NCBI GenBank assembly: GCA_018604165.1
Contig: CP075895.1
Span: 2,227,001 to 2,291,000, forward strand
Direction: 5' to 3'
Source of the DNA: Chitinophagaceae bacterium LGM1
GTDB lineage: Bacteria > Bacteroidota > Bacteroidia > Chitinophagales > Chitinophagaceae
DNA length: 64,000 nt
Part shown: positions 15,912-26,203 of the stretch, in pieces
Layout: every line of letters starts with the position of its first letter
Numbering within the stretch: the first letter of the stretch is position 1
The notes under the pieces: model-generated
What the model saw: the letters and a program-made list of their open reading frames with translations, nothing else
Told to the model about the DNA's origin: nothing
The model's database searches: none
Program-made: the position numbers and the translations under genes

Positions 15912-16514
15912 ATGAAACTAATTACTACTATATTACTTAGCTTATTTGCCTTGCAGGTGCAGGCACAGCGTTTTGTGGCTGATGATGCTGCTTTTGCTTC
16001 GCTGAATGCGAAACGGATAAAGACCAACCATACGGGTATGAAAATACTGGGCGCTTGGGGTGCTGCCAATATTGTAGGTGGTGTAACGGGAGCGCTGGTG
16101 GCTACAGACAAAGAATGGCAATCTTTCCACACCATGAACGCGCTGTGGGGTGCGGTAAACTTGGGTATTGCTGGCATGGGTTATTTGGGTGCGCGAAAAG
16201 AAGCTAAAGAATCTATGGCTTGCGGTACAATGCTGAACCGTTATGAAAGTGGCAAAAGACTCTTCCTAATAAACGCGGGACTGGATGTAATATATATTGG
16301 TAGTGGTATGGCATTAACATCCTATGCCGACGAACTGGATAACCCTACCCGCTGGCGAGGATATGGCAAATCAATCATGATGCAAGGGGTGTTTCTTGTA
16401 ATATTTGACGGTACCATGTTTGCCTTGCACCAGCATCAAAACAAAAACTGGTACAAGTTATTAGAAGGTGTTTGTGTAACGGGTAATGGCGTGGGGGTGA
16501 ACTACAAATTCTAA
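15912..16514 (+). CDS. Hypothetical exported membrane protein (DUF6992-like)
   Basis: A 200-residue protein starting MKLITTILLSLFALQVQAQ, a signal peptide. The mature part has Gly/Ala-rich hydrophobic segments (about residues 38-56, 70-92, 115-135, 150-172) and the phrase FHTMNALWGAVNLGIAG. It resembles the DUF6992 family, which has no known function; this is from memory. I chose the ATG at 15912 over the frame opening at 15891 because it starts the signal peptide. The stop lies one base from the stop of convergent panC. Confidence 0.65.
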   Translation: MKLITTILLSLFALQVQAQRFVADDAAFASLNAKRIKTNHTGMKILGAWGAANIVGGVTGALVATDKEWQSFHTMNALWGAVNLGIAGMGYLGARKEAKESMACGTMLNRYESGKRLFLINAGLDVIYIGSGMALTSYADELDNPTRWRGYGKSIMMQGVFLVIFDGTMFALHQHQNKNWYKLLEGVCVTGNGVGVNYKF

Positions 16515-16515
16515 T

Positions 16516-17361
16516 TTATTGCAACAGCATATTATCTATCAACCTTATATCGCCCAGTTTGGCAGCTATCAAGGCTACCATAGGGCGGTTGATATCGTAG
16601 TTATCCAACAGGGTTAAATCATTGGCACCTGCCAGAGCTATGTATTCTACCTCAAACCCTTTTGCTGCCATCAGGTCGGCACATTCTTTTTGTACAAGGG
16701 CAAAATTGCCCTCTGTCTGTTTTGTACTTATAGACACTAAGCATTGGTATATAACGCCCGCCAAAGCACGTTGCGGCTCTGTAAGGCGGCGATTACGGCT
16801 GCTCATCGCCAGTCCGTCAGCCTCTCGCTTAGTAGGGCATATTACCATATCAATAGTGCTGTTCAACTGTTGTAGCAAATTCTTCACCACCATACATTGC
16901 TGGTAGTCTTTCTGCCCCATAAACAACCTGTCGGGCTTTACAATATCCAGCAGGCGGGCTACTATCTGCCCCACCCCTTTAAAATGCCCGGGCCGTTTTT
17001 CACCTTCCAGCACAGTATCGAGGTAGCCGAAATTGTAAGACTGCATACTATCTGTACCATCCGGGTACATATCAGCTACCGAGGGTAGTAGCAAAATATC
17101 GCATCCTGCCTCTATCAGCATGGCAACATCTGCTTCTACCGATGTAGGGTATTTTTCAAAATCCGTTTTATCGTTAAACTGGGTGGGGTTTACAAATATG
17201 CTCGCCACCACTATATCCGCCCCCTGCTTTGCCTGCTGCACCAGCGATGTATGCCCCTCGTGCAGTGCACCCATAGTAGGTACAAAGCCAACCAGCCTGC
17301 CATCTGCCCGTTGAGTGGCTATATATCGTTGTATATCAGCAAGTTTTTTAAATATGACCAT
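16516..17361 (-). CDS. panC: Pantothenate synthetase
   Basis: A 281-residue enzyme that joins pantoate and beta-alanine with ATP to make pantothenate, the vitamin B5 precursor of CoA. Hallmarks are FVPTMGALHEGHTSLV (HIGH-like), FVNPTQFN, KDYQQ and AMSSRN (KMSKS-like). Length is normal for the family. It is divergent from the glycogen synthase-like gene, from which it is separated by 117 bases containing a TAnnTTTG promoter for the latter. Confidence 0.97.
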   Translation of the reverse strand: MVIFKKLADIQRYIATQRADGRLVGFVPTMGALHEGHTSLVQQAKQGADIVVASIFVNPTQFNDKTDFEKYPTSVEADVAMLIEAGCDILLLPSVADMYPDGTDSMQSYNFGYLDTVLEGEKRPGHFKGVGQIVARLLDIVKPDRLFMGQKDYQQCMVVKNLLQQLNSTIDMVICPTKREADGLAMSSRNRRLTEPQRALAGVIYQCLVSISTKQTEGNFALVQKECADLMAAKGFEVEYIALAGANDLTLLDNYDINRPMVALIAAKLGDIRLIDNMLLQ

Positions 17362-17416
17362 AAACTGTTTTTTGCTTTTCCAACATAATATGCGGGGTTG
17401 GAATATAATATTTTCG

Positions 17417-17424
17417 TAATTTTG
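17417..17424 (+). promoter_or_regulatory. Bacteroidota -7 box for the glycogen synthase-like gene
   Basis: TAATTTTG fits TAnnTTTG exactly and is followed by GCA. A TTGG lies about 15 bases upstream as a weak -33 candidate. The gene starts 54 bases downstream. Confidence 0.55.
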
Positions 17425-17478
17425 CAGTCAATTTCCGACAAGTTTAATTTTTTTTCTTGTTTTAATCTAACAATCCGC

Positions 17479-18303
17479 ATGTCTGCAGAGAAAAAACGTG
17501 TATTAATTGTTGCCAACGAACTATCCCCATATATTGAGTTTACAGATTTTGCCCACATACTGAACAAATTGGCTGTAAAAACGTTTGATGCCGGTTTGGA
17601 AGTACGCATTATCATGCCCCGTTTCGGTATGATAAACGAACGCCGCCACCGCCTGCACGAGGTAGTACGCCTGTCGGGCATCAACGTAATAATAGATAAA
17701 GACGACTATCCGCTGATAATCAAAGTAGCATCGCTGCCCAGCGCACGCCTGCAGGTATATTTTATGGATAACGATGATTACTTCAAGCGTAAGCACGTTT
17801 TCCGCGACGACCAAGACAACTTCTTTGACGACAATGCAGAGCGTATGATATTCTTCTGCAAAAGCGCATTGGAAACAGTTAAGAAATTTGGCTGGCCACC
17901 ACACGTTATCCATTGCCACGGCTGGATGACATCGCTTATACCAGCATACCTGAAGACGGCTTACAAGAAAGAACCTGTTTTCGGCTACTCGAAAGTAGTA
18001 TATACCGCGCAAGACGGACAGTTTAAAGAAAAGCTGAGCGACGGTTTTGTGAAGAAAGCATTGGTAAGTGCAGACATTAAAGAAAAAGACCTGGATGCGT
18101 ATAAGGATGGTACAAGCACTGCACTGACACTTGGTGGCAGTAAGTATGCCGATGTGGTAGTACATGGCTCTGATACGCTTGACAAAGCGATAGCAGACGA
18201 AATAAAACCAAGCCGCTACAAAAAAATTGTGAAATACGAAGAAGGCTGGAAAGAAGATGTTACATCGCTCCTCGACCTGTATAAAAGCTTAACAGAGTCT
18301 TAG
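17479..18303 (+). CDS. Glycogen/starch synthase-like protein (N-terminal GT5 half)
   Basis: A 274-residue protein matching only the N-terminal Rossmann half of GT5 glycogen synthases: RVLIVANELSPYIEF at the start, GLEVRIIMPRFG, and HVIHCHGWMTSLIPAYLK in the middle. It lacks the C-terminal GT-B half that holds the nucleotide-sugar site, so it is probably not a complete glycogen synthase. I recall short proteins of this kind in many Bacteroidota. The usual KTGGL substrate motif is not visible; the start is STELS-like but altered. It leads a plus-strand run with the DUF4270 gene (38 bases later) and glmS. Confidence 0.75.
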   Translation: MSAEKKRVLIVANELSPYIEFTDFAHILNKLAVKTFDAGLEVRIIMPRFGMINERRHRLHEVVRLSGINVIIDKDDYPLIIKVASLPSARLQVYFMDNDDYFKRKHVFRDDQDNFFDDNAERMIFFCKSALETVKKFGWPPHVIHCHGWMTSLIPAYLKTAYKKEPVFGYSKVVYTAQDGQFKEKLSDGFVKKALVSADIKEKDLDAYKDGTSTALTLGGSKYADVVVHGSDTLDKAIADEIKPSRYKKIVKYEEGWKEDVTSLLDLYKSLTES

Positions 18304-18341
18304 TATTTCTTTTATCACTTTCGCTGAAAATAACTGCTACG

Positions 18342-19745
18342 TTGAAAAACAATTTATTGAACCTTGCGATAGGGCTGCTGATTTCGGGTTTTGCCATCAG
18401 CACTACGGGTTGCAAGGAAGATACTATTATAAAAGCCGGTATCACACCCGCATCAGACAATATCTTTTCTAACGCCATTGGCGATACGCTTACCATTATT
18501 TCCAAAACGTTTGAAGACGATTCGTTGGCTACCAGTACCACACCTACTAATATTAATGTGATACATGGCGCAGGTGTTACAAATGATGCCTTTTTCGGGC
18601 GGACAAACTGGGGTATCTATATGCAATTGGTGCCAACCGCATCGAACCTTACATTACCCTCTACCCCGGATTCTGCGGTACTTATTTTACCGCATTCCGG
18701 CTTCAATTGGGGAGATACAGGCGATAAGAATGCTAATATTGAATACATGGTGTACCGTATGACGGAAGACATCAGTAAAGACAAAACCTACTATAGCAAA
18801 ACAAAAACGGGTGTTGACTGGGGCAACCCCGTGAGTGACCCTGTGAGTGTAAATTTATACAACCTGAAGACTGACTCTATAAAAGTTGCTGGTAGTACGC
18901 GAGCACCACATATGCGCATCAAACTGAAAGGCAGTTTTCTGAATGAATTAGTAACTATCGCAAAAAATGCAAATAACAGCGGCGATTTTATCAATGCGAT
19001 GAAAGGATTGTACATTGCAGCAAGAGATACCAATAACAATACGTGTAAAGTTGTACCCTTCTTCTTTCTTACAGGCTCTGCCGACTATATGAGGGCTGCC
19101 ATCGCATTATATTATAACCAAAATGGCAATACCAACCCCGATAATATCAGTACCGCGTTCATCAACTTTACTGCCAACGACTGTGCGCACTACAACTACA
19201 TCAGCCGCAAATACGATGGCTACCCTGCTTACCCATATGTGAAAAGAACTACAACACAAACAAGTGACTCCATCATACTAATGCAAAACCAACCCGGCGC
19301 AGCATTGGATATAAAAATACCATACATCAAAAATCTGCCGCGCGCTATTATTAACAAAGCACAGTTAGTAATAACGAAAGTGAGTGTAGCAGGCGACCCG
19401 GATGCAGACATAATGCGAGAACCCAACCGTATCTTCCCAATAGGTGTAGATGCATCGGGAAATGAATATTCAGTACTTGACCTTGAAAATGTAGATGCAA
19501 ACTCGGCATTGTATGATTTTGTGGACGGTACAAAACGATCTGTAACTTTAAATGGCGTTATAATAACGCAATGGTATATTAATATACCACGTGAGGTGCA
19601 AAAAGCTATTTTGAATAAATCAGAACAGTTACATTTACGTATTAAAGGTACTATTACTTATCCCGGTGCATACAGGTTGGTTGCAGGGGGCAAGCATAGT
19701 ACTTACAGCATAAGGCTGAACATTACGTATTCTCAAATGAACTAA
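18342..19745 (+). CDS. DUF4270-type lipoprotein
   Basis: A 467-residue protein with a lipoprotein signal peptide (lipobox STTGC). The rest is beta-rich with DUF4270 features such as HGAGVTNDAFFGRTN and long strand-turn-strand blocks ending in a TYSIRLNITY strand. The family is confined to Bacteroidota and has no settled function. It starts with TTG. It is 13 bases from glmS, so they are probably one operon. Given that neighbour, a link to sugar or cell-envelope synthesis is tempting but unproven. Confidence 0.75.
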   Translation: MKNNLLNLAIGLLISGFAISTTGCKEDTIIKAGITPASDNIFSNAIGDTLTIISKTFEDDSLATSTTPTNINVIHGAGVTNDAFFGRTNWGIYMQLVPTASNLTLPSTPDSAVLILPHSGFNWGDTGDKNANIEYMVYRMTEDISKDKTYYSKTKTGVDWGNPVSDPVSVNLYNLKTDSIKVAGSTRAPHMRIKLKGSFLNELVTIAKNANNSGDFINAMKGLYIAARDTNNNTCKVVPFFFLTGSADYMRAAIALYYNQNGNTNPDNISTAFINFTANDCAHYNYISRKYDGYPAYPYVKRTTTQTSDSIILMQNQPGAALDIKIPYIKNLPRAIINKAQLVITKVSVAGDPDADIMREPNRIFPIGVDASGNEYSVLDLENVDANSALYDFVDGTKRSVTLNGVIITQWYINIPREVQKAILNKSEQLHLRIKGTITYPGAYRLVAGGKHSTYSIRLNITYSQMN

Positions 19746-19758
19746 AACCATTACACGC

Positions 19759-21597
19759 ATGTGCGGCATTGTTGGCTACATAGGTACAAAAGAAGCTTTC
19801 CCCATATTGCTGAAAGGGCTGAAACGCCTTGAATACAGAGGGTATGACAGCGCAGGCATAGCACTGCTGAACGGCAACCTGAGTGTTTATAAAAAAGCAG
19901 GCAAGGTAAGCGAACTTGAAAAAGTAACTGACGGTGAAAAGCTGACAGCCAACATAGGCATAGGCCATACACGTTGGGCAACACACGGCGAACCAAATGA
20001 CCGCAACGCACACCCACATCTATCTCAGTCGGGCAATCTTGCTATCATCCACAATGGTATTATTGAAAACTACGCAGCCATCAAAGAAGAGCTGACAAAA
20101 CGTGGTTACACATTTCATTCTGATACAGATACGGAAGTATTGGTAAACCTGATAGAGGAAGTATGGAAGCAGGATAAAAGCACGCTGGAAGATGCAGTAC
20201 GTGTAGCATTGAACGAGGTAGTAGGCGCATATGCCATTGTAATAATAGACAAGAACAACCCCGACCAACTGATAGCAGCCCGTAAAGGAAGCCCGCTAGT
20301 AATAGGTATTGGCGATGACGAGTTTTATATAGCATCTGATGCATCGCCTATTATAGAATACACTAAAAACGTGGTGTATCTGGACGACCAGGAATATGCC
20401 GTTGTAAACAGAAGTGGCGACTTTACAGTTAAAACATTGGGGAATGTAGAGAAATCGCCCGCCATCAAAACACTTGAAATGAGCCTTGAGGCTATTGAAA
20501 AGGGTGGGTTTGAACACTTCATGCTCAAAGAAATATATGAGCAGCCTAAAGCAATAGCAGACAGCCTGCGTGGACGTATGAGCGCACAACAAGGCTGGAT
20601 AAAACTGGGCGGGTTGAGTGAATACACTAAACGTATAGACAATGCCAAACGCTTTTTGATAACCGCTTGTGGCACATCTTGGCATAGTGGTTTGATAGGC
20701 GAATACCTGATAGAAGATTTGGCACGTGTACCGGTAGAGGTAGAATACGCATCGGAATTCCGTTATCGTAACCCTGTAATTAGTGAAAATGATGTGGTTA
20801 TAGCCATATCACAATCGGGTGAAACGGCAGATACCCTTGCTGCCATAGAACTTGCCAAAGAAAGGCAGGCATTGATATACGGCATCTGCAACGTCATCGG
20901 TTCATCCATTGCACGTACATCTCATGCAGGTTCTTATACCCATGCAGGACCTGAAATAGGTGTAGCTTCTACCAAAGCTTTCTCTACACAGATATGTATG
21001 CTGACGCTGATAGCCTTGCAGATAGCACAAGAAAAAGGTACGGTATCAACATCCAAACTACGCGAGATACTGTACGAACTGGAAAACATACCTAAGAAGA
21101 TAGAAGAAACGCTTAAACTGGATGCACAGATAAAAGAACTGGCAGCCATATATAAAGATGCCAGCAACTTCCTCTATCTGGGGCGTGGCTACAACTTCCC
21201 TGTAGCATTAGAGGGGGCATTGAAGCTGAAGGAAATATCGTACATACATGCCGAGGGCTACCCTGCTGCTGAAATGAAGCATGGGCCAATAGCACTAATA
21301 GACGAAGAAATGCCTGTGGTATTCCTTGCTACCAACCAAAGCGCGTACGAAAAAATAGTATCGAACGTGCAAGAGGTAAAAGCACGTAAGGGTAAAATAA
21401 TAGCCGTAGTAAACAAAGGCGATACACAAATACGTGCTTTGGCAGATCATATTATAGAAGTGCCTGAAACGGAAGAAATACTATCGCCACTTGTAAGCAT
21501 CGTACCATTGCAACTACTGGCATACCATATTGCCATATTGCGTGGGTGTAATGTTGACCAGCCGAGAAACCTTGCCAAATCGGTAACGGTGGAGTAA
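19759..21597 (+). CDS. glmS: Glutamine-fructose-6-phosphate aminotransferase
   Basis: A 612-residue enzyme that makes glucosamine-6-phosphate, the entry to peptidoglycan and LPS amino sugars. The N-terminal glutaminase begins MCGIVGYIG; Cys2 becomes the N-terminal nucleophile. The isomerase half has two SIS domains, with CGTSWHSGLIGEYLIEDLARVPVE, SQSGETADT and the C-terminal NLAKSVTVE. Length and motifs are standard. Confidence 0.98.
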   Translation: MCGIVGYIGTKEAFPILLKGLKRLEYRGYDSAGIALLNGNLSVYKKAGKVSELEKVTDGEKLTANIGIGHTRWATHGEPNDRNAHPHLSQSGNLAIIHNGIIENYAAIKEELTKRGYTFHSDTDTEVLVNLIEEVWKQDKSTLEDAVRVALNEVVGAYAIVIIDKNNPDQLIAARKGSPLVIGIGDDEFYIASDASPIIEYTKNVVYLDDQEYAVVNRSGDFTVKTLGNVEKSPAIKTLEMSLEAIEKGGFEHFMLKEIYEQPKAIADSLRGRMSAQQGWIKLGGLSEYTKRIDNAKRFLITACGTSWHSGLIGEYLIEDLARVPVEVEYASEFRYRNPVISENDVVIAISQSGETADTLAAIELAKERQALIYGICNVIGSSIARTSHAGSYTHAGPEIGVASTKAFSTQICMLTLIALQIAQEKGTVSTSKLREILYELENIPKKIEETLKLDAQIKELAAIYKDASNFLYLGRGYNFPVALEGALKLKEISYIHAEGYPAAEMKHGPIALIDEEMPVVFLATNQSAYEKIVSNVQEVKARKGKIIAVVNKGDTQIRALADHIIEVPETEEILSPLVSIVPLQLLAYHIAILRGCNVDQPRNLAKSVTVE

Positions 21598-21670
21598 TTA
21601 TCACTTAAAAACAGCATTTATTAGCTATATTGCGAACCATTATTTTAAATCATAAATAGTATATAACAAA

Positions 21671-22924
21671 ATGCCTTATTTATTTACGTCAGAGTCGGTA
21701 TCGGAAGGACACCCTGATAAAGTAGCAGACCAGATTTCAGATGCATTAGTTGATAACTTCCTTGCTTGGGATGCAAACTCTAAAATAGCTTGCGAAACAT
21801 TGGTAACTACAGGACAAGTAGTACTTGCTGGCGAGGTGAAATGTAATACATACATAGATGCACAAAGCATAGCACGCGATGTGATAACCAAAATTGGCTA
21901 CACAAAGAGCGAGTATATGTTTGAAGCCAACTCTTGCGGTGTGCTTTCTGCTATACATGAGCAATCTCCCGACATCAACCAAGGTGTAGATAAAAAGAAG
22001 AAAGAAGACCAAGGCGCGGGCGACCAGGGTATGATGTTTGGCTATGCAACTAACGAGACAGCCAACTATATGCCATTGGCACTTGATATGGCACATGCAT
22101 TGCTTCGCGAATTGTCTGCCATCCGCCGCGAGGGCAAACAAATGAAGTACTTGCGCCCTGATGCTAAGAGTCAGGTAACGCTTGAATACAGCGACGATAA
22201 CAAGCCTGTACGTATAGACACTATCGTTATCTCTACGCAGCACGACGATTTTGCGGAAGAGAAGAAAATGCAGGAAACAATTAAGAAAGATGTATTGAAC
22301 ATACTGATACCGCGTGTAATGAAAATGTACCCGCAATACAAGTCATTGTTCAACAATAAAATAAACTACCACATCAATCCTACGGGCAAATTCGTTATTG
22401 GTGGCCCACATGGCGACACCGGTTTGACAGGCCGCAAAATTATCGTAGATACTTATGGTGGTAAAGGTGCACATGGTGGCGGTGCTTTCAGTGGTAAAGA
22501 CCCCAGCAAGGTAGACCGTTCTGCAGCTTATGCTACACGCCACATTGCTAAAAACTTAGTAGCAGCCGGTGTGTGCGACGAGGTGCTTGTACAGGTATCT
22601 TACGCCATAGGTGTAGCAAAGCCAATGGGTTTGTACATAAACACATACGGCACAGCTAAAGTAAACCTGAATGACGGCGCGATAGCTAAGATAGTAAGTG
22701 AAGTATTTGATATGCGCCCTTACTTTATAGAGCAACGCCTGAAATTGCGTCAACCTATGTATAGCGAGTGTGCAGCATACGGACACATGGGCCGCGAACC
22801 ACAGGTTGTAAACAAAACTTTCAAATCGGCGGATGGTAAAACCAAGCAAGTGAAAGTAGAATTGTTTACGTGGGAGAAGCTGGACTATGTAGCAAAAGTG
22901 AAAAAAGCCTTCAAGCTGAAATAG
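21671..22924 (+). CDS. metK: S-adenosylmethionine synthetase
   Basis: A 417-residue enzyme that makes SAM from methionine and ATP. Visible signatures are [34 protein letters not shown], and [19 protein letters not shown]. No clear SAM riboswitch fold is seen in the 73-base leader after glmS. A strong bidirectional terminator follows. Confidence 0.98.
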   Translation: MPYLFTSESVSEGHPDKVADQISDALVDNFLAWDANSKIACETLVTTGQVVLAGEVKCNTYIDAQSIARDVITKIGYTKSEYMFEANSCGVLSAIHEQSPDINQGVDKKKKEDQGAGDQGMMFGYATNETANYMPLALDMAHALLRELSAIRREGKQMKYLRPDAKSQVTLEYSDDNKPVRIDTIVISTQHDDFAEEKKMQETIKKDVLNILIPRVMKMYPQYKSLFNNKINYHINPTGKFVIGGPHGDTGLTGRKIIVDTYGGKGAHGGGAFSGKDPSKVDRSAAYATRHIAKNLVAAGVCDEVLVQVSYAIGVAKPMGLYINTYGTAKVNLNDGAIAKIVSEVFDMRPYFIEQRLKLRQPMYSECAAYGHMGREPQVVNKTFKSADGKTKQVKVELFTWEKLDYVAKVKKAFKLK

Positions 22925-22941
22925 TAATTGCTTGATAAAAT

Positions 22942-22984
22942 AAAAAAAGAAAACAGGGTGCAAATGCACCCTGTTTTCTTTTTT
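22942..22984. terminator. Strong bidirectional terminator between metK and GEVED gene
   Basis: AAAAAAAGAAAACAGGGTGC and GCACCCTGTTTTCTTTTTT form a long hairpin with a 3-base loop (AAAT region). A/T runs on both sides let it stop transcripts from both strands. It separates metK from the convergent GEVED gene. Confidence 0.9.
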
Positions 22985-23014
22985 AACCTACAAATATAAC
23001 ACATAAAAAAACGC

Positions 23015-24472
23015 TTACTCTTTATGCAATTTTACCATACTATTGTTCTTATCATCTCTATAACGGATAAGGTAGATACCCGATGGCTTGCCTGTTAAGT
23101 CTATATCTAGGCTATCTTTTCCCATTTTGGTACGTACCAATACTTTACCTGTAATATCCGTTACCTCTACCATACCAATACCCGAACGCATACCAGCTGC
23201 TATCGCTATGGTTACTTTATCTACTGCGGGGTTAGGATACACCTGTATCAGTTCGTTATTATTTATTGCATCAATACTTGTAGGCGGCTGTGTCAGGAAG
23301 GGTGTCATGCTCCATGCAGAGAGGGGCGTCGGCGAGCAATGTGTACGTACAAAAAAGTATAATTGCGTACCGGGTATCAGCCCTTGCAAAGCTATTCTAT
23401 TGGTATTAATGATATTGCCCGATGCCGGTGTATTTGTATCTACCCTAACAGCATACTCGTACTGTACGAAGCTGGGTATAAACATCCAAGACATGATGGC
23501 AGACGTACTCTTTACATCGCTGGCTATGGCTGTGGGCGCATGGCAACAAAGCGGCGCATCAAAATAATCCATCTTCCAGGGCGAATATTTCCAGTTGATT
23601 TGCGCGCCATTGGTATCGCATACACTACGCACATACACATAGTGTCGTTTACCGCACTGTATCGCTGTATTTGCATCAGGTAGGTTGATGACAGTATCTG
23701 TTGTCAGGTAATTGCCTGTACCGGGGTCTGGCACTGCGGGCGTGGTTGTTACTAAATATTCATATTTATCTGCATTATGGCGTTTGTTCCATTTGATGGT
23801 AACGCTATGTGCCGTCAGGTTGTTGTAATTTATTTTTTGTGGCTCAGTACATGGGTTTACAGCATAGAAGTCATAATCCTCTACTTCTCCGAAAGCAAAG
23901 TCTGATGCCGCACAGGGGTCTATACCAGTAGCAATATTGGGGGGTACATATGGTGGCGATGAACTGTTGCGCGTACCTGCCCGTATGCGCATACGTGTAG
24001 TACCATCTTCCGCATTAAGCGGTACAGGTATAGTAGCCGTGTAGTTGCCATACGTATAGCCGGTATTTGGCGATACTACCATACGCTCTCCCACCATAGT
24101 GAGCGGGTTGTAAGCCGTATTGTCAAAAGCACCATCATGGTTCCAGTCTATCCATATTACAATGCGGTATGGGTATTGTGCGGGATTAGCTGACGATGCA
24201 GGCTCTGTATTGACAGTGAGACTGATATTGGTACCTGCCTGTGCTATTACGCGGTTGCCTGTGCCTGTATAGTGCGTATAGCCGCTACATGTATTGTTGT
24301 TATTGCTGATATTGGAAGCTGCCCCCGATGTGCTGACACTATTGATGCGAACTGATAAACCCGATGTACCACAGGCTGCCAAGGCCCCGGGTGCAGGTAT
24401 GCAATACTGCCCTGCTGATTGCTGTGCAGCAAACAACCCAATACAAACAGCTAGTATTTTTGTAAGCCTCAT
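23015..24472 (-). CDS. Secreted GEVED-domain, FN3 and T9SS-sorted protein (A)
   Basis: A 485-residue secreted protein with a signal peptide ending SAGQ. Residues 25-195 form a GEVED domain (FGEVEDYD motif) typical of secreted Bacteroidota proteins. Two fibronectin type III-like regions follow (about 200-295 and 305-395). The C terminus has a T9SS sorting domain, YPNPAVDKVTIAI to SGIYLIRY. It would cross the outer membrane by T9SS and be attached to the cell surface or released. It lacks the nearly identical 3' segment shared by its two neighbours, so it is an older copy. A terminator lies between it and metK. Confidence 0.88.
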   Translation of the reverse strand: MRLTKILAVCIGLFAAQQSAGQYCIPAPGALAACGTSGLSVRINSVSTSGAASNISNNNNTCSGYTHYTGTGNRVIAQAGTNISLTVNTEPASSANPAQYPYRIVIWIDWNHDGAFDNTAYNPLTMVGERMVVSPNTGYTYGNYTATIPVPLNAEDGTTRMRIRAGTRNSSSPPYVPPNIATGIDPCAASDFAFGEVEDYDFYAVNPCTEPQKINYNNLTAHSVTIKWNKRHNADKYEYLVTTTPAVPDPGTGNYLTTDTVINLPDANTAIQCGKRHYVYVRSVCDTNGAQINWKYSPWKMDYFDAPLCCHAPTAIASDVKSTSAIMSWMFIPSFVQYEYAVRVDTNTPASGNIINTNRIALQGLIPGTQLYFFVRTHCSPTPLSAWSMTPFLTQPPTSIDAINNNELIQVYPNPAVDKVTIAIAAGMRSGIGMVEVTDITGKVLVRTKMGKDSLDIDLTGKPSGIYLIRYRDDKNNSMVKLHKE

Positions 24473-24527
24473 AGCTTGCGGACTACTTACTTAAAAATAA
24501 AATAAATGGTATTAATACAGCATTAAA

Positions 24528-24554
24528 AAACGGGTACTATTACAGTACCCGTTT
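24528..24554 (-). terminator. Terminator of GEVED gene B
   Basis: AAACGGGTACT (24528-24538) pairs with AGTACCCGTTT (24544-24554) across a 5-base loop. On the minus strand the stem is followed by a TTTTTT run. Confidence 0.8.
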
Positions 24555-24583
24555 CTCATTCATTACAGTTTTTATATGTAGTG

Positions 24584-25474
24584 ATTATTCTTTGGCTATC
24601 TTAATGACTTGGTTGTTTTTATCATCGCTGTAGCGTAGCAGGTACATACCAGAGGGTTTGCCTGTCATGTCTACTGACTGTACATCTTTTTCTATCGTCA
24701 CGCGTTCCACGACTTTGCCCGTTACATCTGTAATCTCTACTATTGCGGGCGATGAGGCAGAGCGGTTAACAATGCGCAACACTACCCTATCTTTCGCAGG
24801 GTTGGGATATGCCTCAAAGCTGAAGCCTTTATTGTTGCCCACATTGCCCAAGCCTGTTGTTGGCTGTGTAAGGAAGGAGTCAAGACCCCAATCGGACAGT
24901 GGTGTGGGTGAACAATGTGCACGCAGGAAGAAGTACCACTCTTTGCTTGGTGCCAAGCCCTGCAATACCACACTAGTAGCTGTGGTAATAGTACCTGCTT
25001 GTGGTGTAAGGGTATCTATACGTACAGCATACTCGTAGCGCTGAACACTCTTAACCGGTGTCCATGATGCGATAGCGGTAGTGGCTGTAATATTATCTAT
25101 CGTTACCTCTGGTATATCGCAGCAAGGCTGTGTGGTGAAAGAATCCATACGCCATGGAGAATATTCCCAATCGGCCTGCGCTTTGCCTGCCGTATCGCAA
25201 ATGCTGCGTACCCAATAGTAGTATTTAGTATCGCAATTGAGCGATGTAATGATACTATCGGGCAGGGCTATGCTGGTATTGGTAGTGAAGTAGTAGCCAT
25301 TGGTACTGGGCGGTACATTGCTGGTGCTTATCCAGTATTCGTAAAACATGGCTATCAAACGCTTATCCCAATTGATGGTAGCTGTTTTGTAAGAAAGATT
25401 GGTAACAGGCTTGGCAGCAGGCGGCGTACATGGATTAATAACTACTACATCATAATCTTCAACCTCACCATGCT
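24584..25474. repeat. Copy 1 of 0.9-kb near-identical segment
   Basis: This 891-base block matches 26256-27146 with a constant offset of 1672 bases. I found one mismatch (C at 25056 against T at 26728). It covers the 3' 60% of GEVED gene B from just past the stop codon to the GEVED motif. Outside the block the two genes differ. Confidence 0.9.
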
Positions 25475-26057
25475 GATAACCAGCAGCAAGACATGGGTCT
25501 GATGCAGGAGGTGCAGAAATAATTATCTGCCCATTACGTGTACCAGCTCTAACACGCATCCTTGTTAAGCCATTTTTGGCACATAGCGGAATTGGTAAAG
25601 AAAATGAAGCTGTACCAGAACTAAAAGTAGCTACACTTGAGTGAAACATAAGCTCTCCTGTACAAGTCGTAGCATTATACAATACGTTCTCAAACGTATC
25701 ATTCTGATTCCAATCTACCCATACTGCTATACGAAAAGGATAGCTAGAGCCTAAATTAGGAACTGTAACATTTAAAGAACAGGCAGTACCGGCATTAGCA
25801 GTTAAGGTATTACCGGTTCCACTGTAGTATGTGTAACCATTACCGCTATTGCAAGCATTGTTATTATTATTTATGTTGGTTATTCCGCCTGTGCTGGTTA
25901 CAGTATTTATTCTCGTATTACGACCAGTACCATCGCCACAAAATGTGAGACTACCTGTAACAGGTATACAATACTGTGCCTGTGCGCCAACTGTAAACAG
26001 GCAAGCTGTAGCCAACAGGACGTTTTTCAGATTTTTGTAAAAGTTAATTTTCATCAT
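24585..26057 (-). CDS. Secreted GEVED-domain, FN3 and T9SS-sorted protein (B)
   Basis: A 490-residue protein with the same plan as protein A: signal peptide (ends AQAQ), GEVED region (HGEVEDYD), two FN3-like regions and a T9SS C-terminal domain (YPNPAKDRVVLRI to GMYLLRY). About the last 295 residues are identical to gene C, while the N-terminal 190 differ clearly. The join falls in the GEVED motif. The start could be ATG at 26057 or the next ATG at 26054. A minus-strand terminator follows the stop. Confidence 0.88.
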   Translation of the reverse strand: MMKINFYKNLKNVLLATACLFTVGAQAQYCIPVTGSLTFCGDGTGRNTRINTVTSTGGITNINNNNNACNSGNGYTYYSGTGNTLTANAGTACSLNVTVPNLGSSYPFRIAVWVDWNQNDTFENVLYNATTCTGELMFHSSVATFSSGTASFSLPIPLCAKNGLTRMRVRAGTRNGQIIISAPPASDPCLAAGYQHGEVEDYDVVVINPCTPPAAKPVTNLSYKTATINWDKRLIAMFYEYWISTSNVPPSTNGYYFTTNTSIALPDSIITSLNCDTKYYYWVRSICDTAGKAQADWEYSPWRMDSFTTQPCCDIPEVTIDNITATTAIASWTPVKSVQRYEYAVRIDTLTPQAGTITTATSVVLQGLAPSKEWYFFLRAHCSPTPLSDWGLDSFLTQPTTGLGNVGNNKGFSFEAYPNPAKDRVVLRIVNRSASSPAIVEITDVTGKVVERVTIEKDVQSVDMTGKPSGMYLLRYSDDKNNQVIKIAKE

Positions 26058-26203
26058 ACCAATGGTTGTATGTATTTACAGTATATGCTTTAAATATACT
26101 AAGCAATAATAATGAAAAAGCATTGAATTTCAAAGCCCGCAGGCAATTTAAATCTGCTTTTATATGGTATAAGGCATACCCTTTTAGCAAAACGTCGAAA
26201 AAA

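Noticed and set aside
17479-18303. Full glycogen synthase (glgA)
   Set aside because: The protein stops after about 274 residues and lacks the C-terminal GT-B half.
21598-21670. SAM riboswitch in the metK leader
   Set aside because: The 73-base leader is AT-rich and I could not fold a SAM-I, SAM-II or SAM-III type core in it.
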